Source: Candidatus Koribacter versatilis Ellin345
Lineage (GTDB): Bacteria > Acidobacteriota > Terriglobia > Terriglobales > Acidobacteriaceae
Length of the DNA: 64,000 bases
Direction of reading: 5' to 3'
Assembly (NCBI RefSeq): GCF_000014005.1
Contig: NC_008009.1
Coordinates: 2,170,001 to 2,234,000 of the forward strand
Part shown: piece after piece, positions 31,488 through 39,839 of the stretch
How the letters are laid out: every line of letters begins with the position of its first letter
Position numbering within the stretch: the stretch's first letter is position 1
The notes under the pieces: model-generated
Seen by the model: the letters and a program-made list of their open reading frames with translations, nothing else
Databases searched by the model: none
What the model was told of the DNA's origin: nothing
Program-made: the position numbers and the translations under genes

Positions 31488-32452
31488 GTGCGATGCAGAT
31501 CACCGAAGAGCCCAAAATTCGTATAGAAAGCAGTCGTCCCAGCATGAACCTCCGCCACGTCGTCGAGTCGCAACAATTCACTGTGCCTTTGTTGATGGAA
31601 CTCTTCGATCGCACACGGCTGATGGAACGCATCGTGGCGCGCGGCGGGACGCTCGACTACCAGAACCGCATCCTTGCCAGCTTGTTTTACGAGCCTTCGA
31701 CGCGGACTCGGTTCTCGTTCGAAGCCGCGATGCATCGACTCGGCGGACGGGTGCTCTCTACCGAGCATGCGCGGTATTTCTCGTCGGCGATCGAGACCGA
31801 GCAGGTGGAGGATTCGATTCGCATCATCGGCAGCTATAGCGATGTGATCGTGATTCGACACAACCAGGAAGGCGGGGCGCGGCGAGCGGCAGCAGTGTCG
31901 CCAGTTCCGGTCATCAATGCCGGCGACGGCGAAGGCGGGCAGCATCCGACGCAGGCACTTCTCGATTTGTTCACCATCTATCGCGAACGGCCTATTGAGG
32001 GACTGAGCGTGGCGTTCATCGGCGAACTCGATCGCGGGCGGACGGTTCGGTCGCTGGCGTATCTGCTGGCGAAGTTCGATCGCGTGAAGATCTACTTCGT
32101 CAGCCCGCCGGAATTGCAAATGAAGCCTGACATTCTCGAGTACCTCGACCGTCATGAGGTGAAGTACGAGATCGAGGCGGACATCAATAAAGTCGTGGGC
32201 GAAGTGGACGTCGTGTACCAGACGCGGATTCGGCCAGACCGCGTTAGCAGCGTGGCGAGCCAAATGCGCTATGCGATTGACTCAAGCGTGCTGCCGAAAC
32301 TGAAACCGAATGCGATGATCCTGCACCCGCTGCCGCGCACGGTGGAACTCGACAAGACCGTGGATTCGGATCCGCGGGCGTTCTACTTCCGGCAGGCCGC
32401 CAACGGCCTGGTGGTGAGGATGGCGCTGCTGACGATGCTTTTAGATCGATAA
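31484..32452 (+). CDS. Aspartate carbamoyltransferase paralogue with altered active-site loop
   Basis: The 322-residue protein aligns along its length with PyrB. Carbamoyl-phosphate motifs are intact: STRTR (72-76), HPTQ (154-157) and HPLPR (281-285). The 80s loop reads SSAIETEQVEDS (100-111), where active ATCases have S-x3-K-G-E-x4-D, so the essential Lys84 of E. coli PyrB is Glu104 here. The aspartate-binding pair Arg229/Gln231 is Arg248/Arg250. These changes argue against normal aspartate carbamoylation; a different acceptor or a regulatory role is possible. A GTG at 31484 overlaps the kinase stop; an ATG at 31493 is an alternative. Confidence 0.85.
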   Translation: MSAMQITEEPKIRIESSRPSMNLRHVVESQQFTVPLLMELFDRTRLMERIVARGGTLDYQNRILASLFYEPSTRTRFSFEAAMHRLGGRVLSTEHARYFSSAIETEQVEDSIRIIGSYSDVIVIRHNQEGGARRAAAVSPVPVINAGDGEGGQHPTQALLDLFTIYRERPIEGLSVAFIGELDRGRTVRSLAYLLAKFDRVKIYFVSPPELQMKPDILEYLDRHEVKYEIEADINKVVGEVDVVYQTRIRPDRVSSVASQMRYAIDSSVLPKLKPNAMILHPLPRTVELDKTVDSDPRAFYFRQAANGLVVRMALLTMLLDR

Positions 32453-32461
32453 AGATTTCCG

Positions 32462-32486
32462 GGCGCCGCTGGCTGCGGCGCCTTTT
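32462..32486 (+). terminator. Terminator or attenuator inside the carbamoyl-phosphate cluster
   Basis: GGCGCCGC (32462-32469) pairs with GCGGCGCC (32475-32482) around TGGCT, followed by TTTT. It lies between the ATCase-like gene and rocD. It would end or reduce transcription, so rocD may have a separate promoter or a lower level. Confidence 0.75.
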
Positions 32487-32521
32487 GAACGTTAAGCTTG
32501 AAAATGGAGAGTTGGTAAGCT

Positions 32522-33730
32522 ATGGCAGTCATGGAAAGTCTGCAAACGAAAGAACTCATCGAGCTCGAAGAAAAATACGGAGCTCACAACTACCATCCCC
32601 TTGACGTCGTCATCGAGCGCGCCGAGGGCGTTTGGGTCTACGACGTTGAAGGGAAGAAGTACCTCGATTGTCTGGCGGCCTACTCGGCCGTGAACCAAGG
32701 CCATTGCCATCCTAAAATTCTTAAAGCGTTACTTGAGCAATCGAAGAAAGTGACGTTGACATCGCGGGCCTTCCGCAATGACCAGCTTCCGCTGCTTTGT
32801 GAGCAGTTGCATCAGTTGAGCGGGATGGATGCAGCCCTGCCGATGAACTCCGGCGCGGAGGCCGTGGAGACGGCGGTGAAGGCCGCGCGCAAGTGGGGCT
32901 ACAAGGTGAAGGGCATTCCGGAGGGAAAGGCCGAGATCGTCGTTTGCTCGAACAATTTCCACGGGCGGACCGTCACCATTATCAGTTTCTCGACCGACGA
33001 GCAGTATCGCGACGGCTTCGGGCCATTCACGCCCGGGTTCAAGGTGATTCCGTTCGGCGATGCGAAGGAATTGAAGCACGCGATCACTTCGAATACCTGC
33101 GCGTTCATCGTGGAGCCGATCCAGGGTGAAGCGGGGATCGTGATGCCGCCGGATGGATTCTTAAAGGAGGCGGCGCAGCTCTGCCGCGATCACCGTGTGC
33201 TGTTTGTGTGTGACGAAATTCAATCGGGACTGGGTCGCACCGGCAAGCTGTTTGCCTACGAGCATGAGGGGGTCAAGCCGGACATGATCATCGTGGGCAA
33301 GGCGCTGTCGGGTGGTTTCTACCCGGTGTCGGCGGTTCTGGCGAGCAAGGAAGTCCTTGGAGTATTCAAGCCTGGTGACCACGGCAGCACGTTCGGCGGC
33401 AATCCGCTGGCTTGCGCGGTGGCTCGCGCGGCACTCACGGCGTTGGTAGACGAGAAGATGGTGGAGCGTTCGGCCGAGCTCGGTGCGTATTTCCTTGCCA
33501 AGCTGAAGACGCTGAAGAGTGACAAGCTGAAGGAAGTCCGCGGACGCGGGTTGTGGATCGGTATCGAATTGACTGTGCAGGCGCGGCCGTACTGCGAGGC
33601 GCTGAAGGAACTCGGCATCCTCTGCAAAGAGACCCACGATCACGTTATTCGCATTGCGCCGCCGTTGGTCATCACGAAGGAAGAGATTGACTGGGCGTTC
33701 GAGCGGATCAAACAGGCGATTGAGAAGTAG
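32522..33730 (+). CDS. rocD: Ornithine aminotransferase
   Basis: The 402-residue class III PLP enzyme transfers the delta-amino group of ornithine to 2-oxoglutarate, giving glutamate 5-semialdehyde. The N-terminal [20 protein letters not shown] is diagnostic of RocD. Further motifs are [43 protein letters not shown], the PLP lysine Lys260 in VGKALSGG, and [20 protein letters not shown] lies ten bases before the ATG. It would use the ornithine released by the catabolic carbamoyltransferase two genes upstream; a terminator-like hairpin separates them. Confidence 0.93.
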   Translation: MAVMESLQTKELIELEEKYGAHNYHPLDVVIERAEGVWVYDVEGKKYLDCLAAYSAVNQGHCHPKILKALLEQSKKVTLTSRAFRNDQLPLLCEQLHQLSGMDAALPMNSGAEAVETAVKAARKWGYKVKGIPEGKAEIVVCSNNFHGRTVTIISFSTDEQYRDGFGPFTPGFKVIPFGDAKELKHAITSNTCAFIVEPIQGEAGIVMPPDGFLKEAAQLCRDHRVLFVCDEIQSGLGRTGKLFAYEHEGVKPDMIIVGKALSGGFYPVSAVLASKEVLGVFKPGDHGSTFGGNPLACAVARAALTALVDEKMVERSAELGAYFLAKLKTLKSDKLKEVRGRGLWIGIELTVQARPYCEALKELGILCKETHDHVIRIAPPLVITKEEIDWAFERIKQAIEK

Positions 33731-33749
33731 TTTTCTTTCGCGAAGGGAC

Positions 33750-33773
33750 GGGCTGCTGCGGCAGCCCTTTCTT
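33750..33773 (+). terminator. Intrinsic terminator of rocD
   Basis: GGGCTGC (33750-33756) pairs with GCAGCCC (33761-33767) around TGCG, followed by TTTCTT. It ends the carbamoyl-phosphate/ornithine region; the next gene is convergent. Confidence 0.8.
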
Positions 33774-34167
33774 ATTGCACGGCTTTTTGGAGGAGCATGC
33801 CGGCGCCCGCGAGGTTTGCTATTAGACCTTTCGGGACGCCATGGCGTTCGCGCAGATAGTCGGGATCGTTATAGCTCACCCAAACCTTGCCGTCGGCGTC
33901 TTCCCATACGAGTGCCTTAAGCGGCAGATCGAGCGCCAGAGTGGGCGCCGCGACCATGAGAGGTGTACCGGCTTTCGGGCTGCCGAAAATGATGACTTGG
34001 GCAAAGTGCATTTGGAGGCCGACCCTCGCGGCTTCGCCGCTGTGATCAATGACAGCAAAGATAGTGAGGCCTTTGTCTTTGAGAGCGGTCTGGATGCGCG
34101 AGACAGTCTCCGTGGCGGAGCGGGCGCTCGGGAAGTGGATCATGCCGTTTGACGGTAGGGAACTCAT
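33772..34167 (-). CDS. DUF302 family protein
   Basis: The 131-residue protein matches DUF302: SATETVSRIQTALKDKGLTI, FAVIDHSGEAARVGLQM, AQVIIFGSPKAGTPLMVAAP, LALDLPLKALVWEDADGKVW and SYNDPDYLRERHGV. These are small soluble or exported proteins of unknown activity with a conserved FG-x-P...L-P-L-K-x3-W core. No signal peptide is visible. It is a single-gene unit. Confidence 0.87.
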   Translation of the reverse strand: MSSLPSNGMIHFPSARSATETVSRIQTALKDKGLTIFAVIDHSGEAARVGLQMHFAQVIIFGSPKAGTPLMVAAPTLALDLPLKALVWEDADGKVWVSYNDPDYLRERHGVPKGLIANLAGAGMLLQKAVQ

Positions 34168-34269
34168 GGCTGCGGCTCCTTCATTGCGCTATGAAAGATG
34201 CCGCGGTCACGCGAAGGATTCACAGAGCGGCGGCCATTGCGGGTAGAGGGACCGCCGCTCTCCGGCAAA

Positions 34270-34632
34270 CTATCCGCGCTCTTTTGCGCCCTGGAGTTCC
34301 AGCACCTGCACCTGCAGTTGCTTCACTTCCTTGCGCAGTTCGACTTCGGCGGAGTGGATATGGTGCTTGAGCACTTCCACGCCGCCCCAGAGGAACATGA
34401 TGCAGGCGAGAAACGGCGCGCGCGGGAGCTGCGACCAGGTGTCGCCGAACCAGAGGTACGCGGCGGCACTGATGGCGCAGAAGATCCAGAACGACGTGGC
34501 GATGACGCGCTCAACACGGATCCGCCTGCGGTCTGTTTCCACGATGGTTGCGACCTTCTTGCGGTAGTCGGCGAGTTCGCCGGAGTCAGGAAGTTGCGAG
34601 AGCAGTCGGTTTTGCATTGGATTTTCAGGCAT
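34270..34632 (-). CDS. Small two-helix membrane protein coupled to an ECF sigma factor
   Basis: The 120-residue protein starts at ATG 34632, eight bases inside the end of the sigma gene, with GGAG upstream. It has a cytoplasmic N-terminal helix (LADYRKKVATIVETDRRRIR), two transmembrane segments (VIATSFWIFCAISAAAYLWF and FLACIMFLWGGVEVL) and a C-terminal coiled coil (SAEVELRKEVKQLQVQVLEL). Position suggests an anti-sigma or accessory role, but no ZAS zinc motif is present, so this is inference from context. Confidence 0.75.
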   Translation of the reverse strand: MPENPMQNRLLSQLPDSGELADYRKKVATIVETDRRRIRVERVIATSFWIFCAISAAAYLWFGDTWSQLPRAPFLACIMFLWGGVEVLKHHIHSAEVELRKEVKQLQVQVLELQGAKERG

Positions 34633-35173
34633 TGTTTTCTCCATCCATGATCTTGCGTAGAGCTTTCTTGGCGTAGTGCAGGCGTGATTTGACGGTCCCC
34701 TCAGCGCATCCAACGATCCCCGCGGTCTCGGAGACGGTGAAGCCTTCGAGGAAAAAGAGCGTCAGTACCTCGCGATGCGATGGTTCGAGTTTGTCGAGGG
34801 CATCATGGATTGCGCGCGCATCGTCGGCGTCAAACGAAGCCGGCTCGGCGATGTCGTCGGTTTCCAACTCCGGAGATTCAACGGCTTCGCGACGGTTGCC
34901 GCGTCTTAGGTCGTCAATCGCTACGCCGTGCACTATGCTGTAGAGCCACGGGCGCAACGAGCCAGGATCTTTCAGCTTGCGCATGCCCCGGAAGGCTCGA
35001 ATCCAGGCTTCCTGCAGGACGTCGAGTGCGCGGTCGCGATTGCCGGTGAGCTTGAATGCGTAATACAGCAGCGGCATTTCCAAGGTGGACACGAGAGCGT
35101 CGTAAGCACCGTCTTCGTTGGTTTGGCACCGGAGCGCCAGCCATTCGTCGCGAGTTCGAGTCTCGGAATCCAT
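34625..35173 (-). CDS. ECF RNA polymerase sigma factor
   Basis: The 182-residue protein shows sigma region 2 (PLLYYAFKLTGNRDRALDVL, QEAWIRAFRGMRKLKDPGSL, RPWLYSIVHGVAIDDLRR) and region 4 (LDKLEPSHREVLTLFFLEGF, TVSETAGIVGCAEGTVKSRL). It is overlapped by a small membrane protein gene on the same strand, typical of sigma/anti-sigma pairs. It is not closely similar to the other ECF factor at 9843, so the two belong to different groups. Confidence 0.91.
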   Translation of the reverse strand: MDSETRTRDEWLALRCQTNEDGAYDALVSTLEMPLLYYAFKLTGNRDRALDVLQEAWIRAFRGMRKLKDPGSLRPWLYSIVHGVAIDDLRRGNRREAVESPELETDDIAEPASFDADDARAIHDALDKLEPSHREVLTLFFLEGFTVSETAGIVGCAEGTVKSRLHYAKKALRKIMDGENNA

Positions 35174-35214
35174 CTGCTTATATGTCGCTGGGCGAGGCCA
35201 AAAGGTTCAAATAG

Positions 35215-35246
35215 AAAAACCCCACCCTAACTGCGCTAGAGTGGGG
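35215..35246 (-). terminator. Intrinsic terminator of the amidohydrolase gene
   Basis: On the minus strand CCCCAC (35246-35241) pairs with GTGGGG (35225-35220) around a 15-base loop, followed by TTTTTCTAT. It lies just after the stop of the amidohydrolase gene at 35264. Confidence 0.7.
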
Positions 35247-35263
35247 TACCCATTCAGCGACCG

Positions 35264-36544
35264 TTAGTGGGCGTGGATTTCGTCTTTGTACACCTCGCCG
35301 CCCTTCATCACGAACTTCACTCTCTGCAGTTCTGTGATGTCCTTCAACGGGTCGCCGGTGACGGCGATCAGGTCACCGAACTTGCCGGCTTCGACGGTAC
35401 CGATCTTGTCGGTCATGCCGAGCAGGTCGGGCGCGCCGATGGTCGAGCTTTGAATGGCCTGGAGTGGCGTCATGCCAAGATCGACGTAGGTCTTGAATTC
35501 ATGACCGTTGAGGCCGTGCGGATAAACGGCGGCGTCGGTGCCAAAAGCGACCTTCACGCCGCTGGCGAACGCGTGCGAAATGTTCTTGCGGAGCAGGGGT
35601 AGCACGACATTCATTTTGGCTTTCACGTATGGCGGAATGCCGATCTTGTCGGCGTTCTCGGGCAGCCACTCGGTGAGATAGAGCGTGGGGACAAGGTAGG
35701 TGCCGTGCTGCTTCATGAGCGCGATGGCTTCATCGTTGATATAGGTGCCGTGCTCGATAGAATCCACTCCGGCCTCAGTCGCCCACATAATGCCCTGCAC
35801 GCCGTGTGCGTGCGCGGCGACCTTGCGGCCGAAGCGGTGCGCCTCGCTGACGATCATTTTCATTTCCTCGAGCGTGTACTGCGAGTGCTCGGGGTTATCG
35901 CCCTTCGACATAACGCCACCGGTGGCCATGAACTTGATGACGTCGGCGCCGTACTTGATGTTGTCGCGGACCTTGTGCTGCACGGCGTCAACGCCGTCGG
36001 CAACCCCGTCGCCGTAGGAGTGGTCTTCCCAGGGTTGGAGATTGTTATCGCCGTGGCCGCCCGAGATGCTCAATGCCGGACCGCTGACGAGCATGCGCGG
36101 GCCAGGGACGTGGCCATCGTTGATGGCATCACGGAGAGCAACATCGGCAAAAGCACGCGCTCCAACATTGCGGACGGTCGTGAATCCGGCTAGGAGCGTG
36201 ATGCGTGCATTTCCTGCGCCATTCAAAGCTTCTTTTTCCGGCGAGATCGTCAGGCCCTTCAGGCCGACATCGCCGGCGTCATAGGTGAGGTGCGTGTGCG
36301 CGTCTGTGAGTCCGGGCAGCACCGTCGCGTTGGAGAGATCGATGACCTTCGCGCCTGCCGGAGGAGCGCCTGAGCCGACGCTCTTGATTACGCCGCTCTC
36401 GATGACGATGTTGACGTTGTTCTGGTACTGACCAGTTTTGACGTCGAGCAGATGGCCGGCTTTCACGACGACCACGTTGTTGGGAGTGGATTGCGCGAAG
36501 GCAAGCGTACAGAGGAACAAGAGAACCGCAATCAGCCTTTTCAT
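35264..36544 (-). CDS. Secreted metal-dependent amidohydrolase
   Basis: From ATG 36544 the protein is 426 residues with a signal peptide (LIAVLLFLCTLAFA-Q). The amidohydrolase barrel shows the metal motif DAHTHL, a later KVAAHAHG, IEHGTYINDEA and the catalytic Asp in FGTDAAVYPHG. This is the imidazolonepropionase-like / Xaa-Pro dipeptidase subgroup common as exported enzymes in Acidobacteriota. The frame continues 16 codons upstream, but the Met with a following signal sequence is preferred. It probably cleaves dipeptides or cyclic amides in the periplasm. Confidence 0.9.
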   Translation of the reverse strand: MKRLIAVLLFLCTLAFAQSTPNNVVVVKAGHLLDVKTGQYQNNVNIVIESGVIKSVGSGAPPAGAKVIDLSNATVLPGLTDAHTHLTYDAGDVGLKGLTISPEKEALNGAGNARITLLAGFTTVRNVGARAFADVALRDAINDGHVPGPRMLVSGPALSISGGHGDNNLQPWEDHSYGDGVADGVDAVQHKVRDNIKYGADVIKFMATGGVMSKGDNPEHSQYTLEEMKMIVSEAHRFGRKVAAHAHGVQGIMWATEAGVDSIEHGTYINDEAIALMKQHGTYLVPTLYLTEWLPENADKIGIPPYVKAKMNVVLPLLRKNISHAFASGVKVAFGTDAAVYPHGLNGHEFKTYVDLGMTPLQAIQSSTIGAPDLLGMTDKIGTVEAGKFGDLIAVTGDPLKDITELQRVKFVMKGGEVYKDEIHAH

Positions 36545-36641
36545 CAGTAGGGCAACTCCAGGGAAATTGTGAATCGCCGGATTGTAAAACAAAAAGCGTC
36601 AGGCATGTCGCCTAGCGCTTTGAACTCACCAAGGACTTGCC

Positions 36642-37355
36642 TCACCCCATCTTATGTCCGCAGTCGTCGCAGAACTTGGGCGCGGTATCGAACTCCTTGC
36701 CGCATTGCGGACACTTCGGCTTAGCCGGGGCCATGTGACCACCGCACTCCGGACAGAACTTCGTACCCACGTTGACCATGGTTCCGCATTGCGCGCACTT
36801 GGTCTTGGCGATGGCTTCGGTGCCGCATTCGCTGCAGAACTTGCCGTTGATCTTGCCGCCGCACTTGGGACAGGTTCCGGCTGCCTCGCCCTCGAGGTCG
36901 AGGTTCTTGGTCATGTCCACGTTTTGCAGCTTCTGGTGGATCTGGTTGATCGTCTCTTCGTTCTGGGCGACGGCGAGTTCTTGCTGGATATCCGGCGCGC
37001 ACGCATTGCACAAGCCCTTGGTCGCGTTCCAGCAATTCTCCGGACAAACCCACTTGCCGCAGCGCTTGCACTGCTTGAAGAGCTGCTTGATCTCTTCGAC
37101 GGCCGCGTGAAGGGCATCGTCATGACCTTTGCCGCCGACTGCGCGCTGGACCTCAAAGGCGCCCGATCCCGCGCGGCTAATGGCGCCACCGAACAAGTTG
37201 CCGGCTGCGCGTAACAGGCTCCCAGCGGTGCCCACCACCGAAGGCTTGAACGTGCTCATGTACCCGTTATGACATTTGTCGCAGTAGAACTTGTACTGGT
37301 ACCCAAGGTCCGTGGAGAGATCGTCGTAGTTTTCGGTGAACTGGATGTAGGACAT
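36642..37355 (-). CDS. Zinc-ribbon-rich protein
   Basis: The 237-residue protein has an N-terminal FYCDKCHNGYMSTF, a glycine-rich linker, CKRCGKWVCPENCW with CNAC, and then four consecutive C-terminal zinc ribbons (CPKCGGKINGKFCSECG, CAQCGTMVNVGTKFCPECG, CPQCGKEFDTAPKFCDDCG). At least 20 Cys are arranged as CxxC pairs. The C-terminal array resembles double-zinc-ribbon (DZANK) proteins. It could be a protein- or nucleic-acid-binding scaffold; no enzymatic domain is seen. Neighbours give no clue. Confidence 0.8.
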   Translation of the reverse strand: MSYIQFTENYDDLSTDLGYQYKFYCDKCHNGYMSTFKPSVVGTAGSLLRAAGNLFGGAISRAGSGAFEVQRAVGGKGHDDALHAAVEEIKQLFKQCKRCGKWVCPENCWNATKGLCNACAPDIQQELAVAQNEETINQIHQKLQNVDMTKNLDLEGEAAGTCPKCGGKINGKFCSECGTEAIAKTKCAQCGTMVNVGTKFCPECGGHMAPAKPKCPQCGKEFDTAPKFCDDCGHKMG

Positions 37356-37465
37356 GACGGATTTACGTTATCGCAAGTCTCTGGAGGCGGCAATGATTGA
37401 GCATGCGCTTCCTCTATGTTTTCGGGAAGAATCACGTTTTGGAAGAATGAGCGGGACAGATTGTT

Positions 37466-37511
37466 GCGAGGATAGGGGTCCTTCGACTGCGGGCTTCGCC
37501 GTTTCGCTCAG
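37466..37511. repeat. Intergenic repeat C, copy 2 (partial)
   Basis: GCGAGGATAGGGGTCCTTCG ... TTCGCCGTTTCGCTCAG resembles 13557-13604 (GCGGATAGGGGTCTCCGACT ... CCGCTCAG). It lies directly after the stop side of the tolC-like gene. Confidence 0.5.
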
Positions 37512-37519
37512 ACATGTGG

Positions 37520-38809
37520 TTATTTCTTTGTTGCGGCCCAGTCGTAGATCTCACCGGTCGCGCGCATGAGTTGGAGTTGCGTCTTCTGGTACTCCAGTTG
37601 GGCGTCGAGATAAGCGGCGAAGCGATCGGAGGCGTCCACGCGGGCGTTTTCGACGTCGCGGGCGGTCGCATTGCCGGACTCAAGGCGTCCCTGCGCGGCA
37701 TCCACACCGGTGTTGGCAATTTCGTATTCGAGCTTTGCGACGTCAACGGCGGCGGAGATCTGAGCGAGCTCGCGCTGCAGCTTGAGTGTCTGCTCGGTAA
37801 CCTGGTCTCGCGCGTTCTCAGCTTCTTTCTTTGCTTTGATCGCATCGGCGTCAGCGGCGGCGGCGACATCGCGCTGCGAAGCACTGAAGATCGGGAAGCG
37901 GATATTCAGCCCGATACTCGCGTTGTTGCGCTCGTACTTCTTGTAGAACTCGTCGTAGTTGTTGTACTTCGCGAGCATCGCGTATTGTGCGGCGAAGTCA
38001 ACCGTGGGCATCCACTGCTTGTGTTCCGCCTTCGCTCTCGCATCTTCAGCCTGGGCCTTTTGATCGGCCGCTTTAACGACCGGGCTGTTGGCGATGGCGA
38101 TCGATGCGAGATCGGTCTCCTGCTTCACCTCGGGAAACTTCGGCAGCGATTGGGTCTCGGTCTGGAAGTCGGCGGCGCCGATGCCGGTGAGTTTCGAAAG
38201 CCGCTCTCGGAGTACGTCCACGTCCGCTTGCAATTCCGCGATTTTCATCCGGGCGCGCGCAGAGTTCAATTGCGACTTCTTCAATTCCAACTGGCTATCT
38301 ACGCCTTCGTTGACGCGCTGCGTGGTGATGAACTCGGCCTTGTGCGCAGCGTCCTCTTGTTGCTTTAGGACTTTGAGCTTCGACAACGCGAGATCGAGCT
38401 GGAAGTATGCGGTTGCAGTGTCGAGGATGACCTGGTTACGCCGGTCGAGCGTTTGCGAAGAAGCCGCTTCCCACTGAAACCGCGCGGACTTGATGTACTC
38501 GCGCTGCGGCATGTTCAGCAGCATGGAGTAGGTGTTGAAGTTAAGGATAGATGGCGCCGCCCCTTCCAGGGTCAGAGGGAATCCGAACGAATAGCCGAGG
38601 CCGGAACCGATCACGGCGTTGGGAATATAGGCGTGCCGGGCCTGTTGCAGACCGGCTTGCGCGTGCGCTTCTTCCGCAGCCGCGATGGCCATCGTCCCGC
38701 TATGTTTCAGGGCTGCATCGATTGCTTTGTTAAAAGGAACTGTCTCAGCGCGCAGCGTGGTCGCCGCGAGCAGAGAAAGCAAAGCGAGCTTCTTAAAGGA
38801 ATGTCCCAT
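37520..38809 (-). CDS. TolC family outer membrane efflux protein
   Basis: The 429-residue protein has a signal peptide (LALLSLLAATTLRA) and two OEP repeats of long amphipathic helices: AIDAALKHSGTMAIAAAEEA, QVILDTATAYFQLDLALSKL, SQLELKKSQLNSARARMKIA, and later NASIGLNIRFPIFSASQRDV with VEYEIANTGVDAAQ-type helices. TolC-like trimers form the outer-membrane channel of efflux and type I secretion systems. It is the third gene after the HlyD-like adaptor and a TPR protein; no inner-membrane transporter is nearby. Confidence 0.9.
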   Translation of the reverse strand: MGHSFKKLALLSLLAATTLRAETVPFNKAIDAALKHSGTMAIAAAEEAHAQAGLQQARHAYIPNAVIGSGLGYSFGFPLTLEGAAPSILNFNTYSMLLNMPQREYIKSARFQWEAASSQTLDRRNQVILDTATAYFQLDLALSKLKVLKQQEDAAHKAEFITTQRVNEGVDSQLELKKSQLNSARARMKIAELQADVDVLRERLSKLTGIGAADFQTETQSLPKFPEVKQETDLASIAIANSPVVKAADQKAQAEDARAKAEHKQWMPTVDFAAQYAMLAKYNNYDEFYKKYERNNASIGLNIRFPIFSASQRDVAAAADADAIKAKKEAENARDQVTEQTLKLQRELAQISAAVDVAKLEYEIANTGVDAAQGRLESGNATARDVENARVDASDRFAAYLDAQLEYQKTQLQLMRATGEIYDWAATKK

Positions 38810-38870
38810 TCTTGCGCTTCAACAACGCTTCAGTATAAACGTGGCTTCGTGGCGATAAGGAAGCGGCGGA

Positions 38871-39839
38871 TCACCCTTGCAGCTTATCCAGCGCGGCCTG
38901 CGCCTTTTTGAACTCACTCGCCATGCTCAGTGCAGAACGATACTCGGCTACCGCTTCCGAGGATTTCTTCATCTTCTCCAGAACCTGACCCATCAGGTAG
39001 TGGGCGCGGAAGGGCGGAGCATCTTCGTCGAAGCGGCCTTCAGCGAGGTATTGCTTGAGGTATTGCACGGCGCCCGGCAGGTTACGTCCAGAGCGGTTAA
39101 GGATCGAGGCCGCGTCGTACAACACCGCAGACGGGCGATCCGCTCCACTAACCGCCGTCACGATCGCCTGCTCCATCTCCGGATAACGCTTCTGTGTTTG
39201 ATAGAACGACGCAAGGTTCAGGTAATAAGGCGCTGGGTTCTTGGCGTGCGCAATCGCCGCGCGGAACTCCTGCTCCGCGACATCCAGGTCTTTTTTCTGT
39301 TGCGCCATGCGGGCGCGAATGAGGTGCGAGGCGGCTTCGTCGAAGCGGGCGGTTGCGTCTGCCTGCTGTTCGGCCTTGTCCATGCCGCCACCCATGAAGC
39401 CGGGAGCCTGGATGTAATACTCCGAAAGATCGAGCCGTGCCTGGCTCGCGACGGGATTCAACTGCACCGCGCGCTCGAACTCATTCTTCGTCTTTCGTGC
39501 AAGCGTCGCGGCGCCAATCATTCCAACCGTGTCAGCTTTTTCGCCGTAAGCGCGTCCCATCCAGCCGTGAAATTCGCTGCTGTTGGGCTGAAGCTTCAAC
39601 GCCTTCTGATTGGCGGCAATGGCGTCGTCCCAGTCTTCAATCGCGTAATACGCCCGCGCGAGAAGATTGAGCGCCTCTGCATCGGATGGGTTCGCTTTTA
39701 CCTTCTGCTGCAACTGGGTGATAGCGTCATCGATGCGACCAGCGCGGATGAGCTGAACCTCAGCATCGGCGGCGTACGCAGCAGGCGCAAGTCCGCTGAA
39801 CGTAAGTAGAAGACAAAAGGTAAAGAAACGACGCATCAT
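38871..39839 (-). CDS. Secreted TPR protein in efflux operon
   Basis: The 322-residue protein has a signal peptide (FFTFCLLLTFSGLAPAAYA). TPR-type repeats follow through most of the length: ITQLQQKVKANPSDAEALNL, AIAANQKALKLQPNSSEFHG, FERAVQLNPVASQARLDLSE, AEQEFRAAIAHAKNPAPYYL and VAEYRSALSMASEFKKAQAA. It overlaps the adaptor gene by four bases (ATGA) and precedes tolC, so it probably acts in the periplasm with the export apparatus. Confidence 0.85.
   Translation of the reverse strand: MMRRFFTFCLLLTFSGLAPAAYAADAEVQLIRAGRIDDAITQLQQKVKANPSDAEALNLLARAYYAIEDWDDAIAANQKALKLQPNSSEFHGWMGRAYGEKADTVGMIGAATLARKTKNEFERAVQLNPVASQARLDLSEYYIQAPGFMGGGMDKAEQQADATARFDEAASHLIRARMAQQKKDLDVAEQEFRAAIAHAKNPAPYYLNLASFYQTQKRYPEMEQAIVTAVSGADRPSAVLYDAASILNRSGRNLPGAVQYLKQYLAEGRFDEDAPPFRAHYLMGQVLEKMKKSSEAVAEYRSALSMASEFKKAQAALDKLQG

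Noticed and set aside
28124-33730. A complete arginine deiminase pathway
   Set aside because: OTC and carbamate kinase are present but there is no arginine deiminase or arginine/ornithine antiporter in the window.
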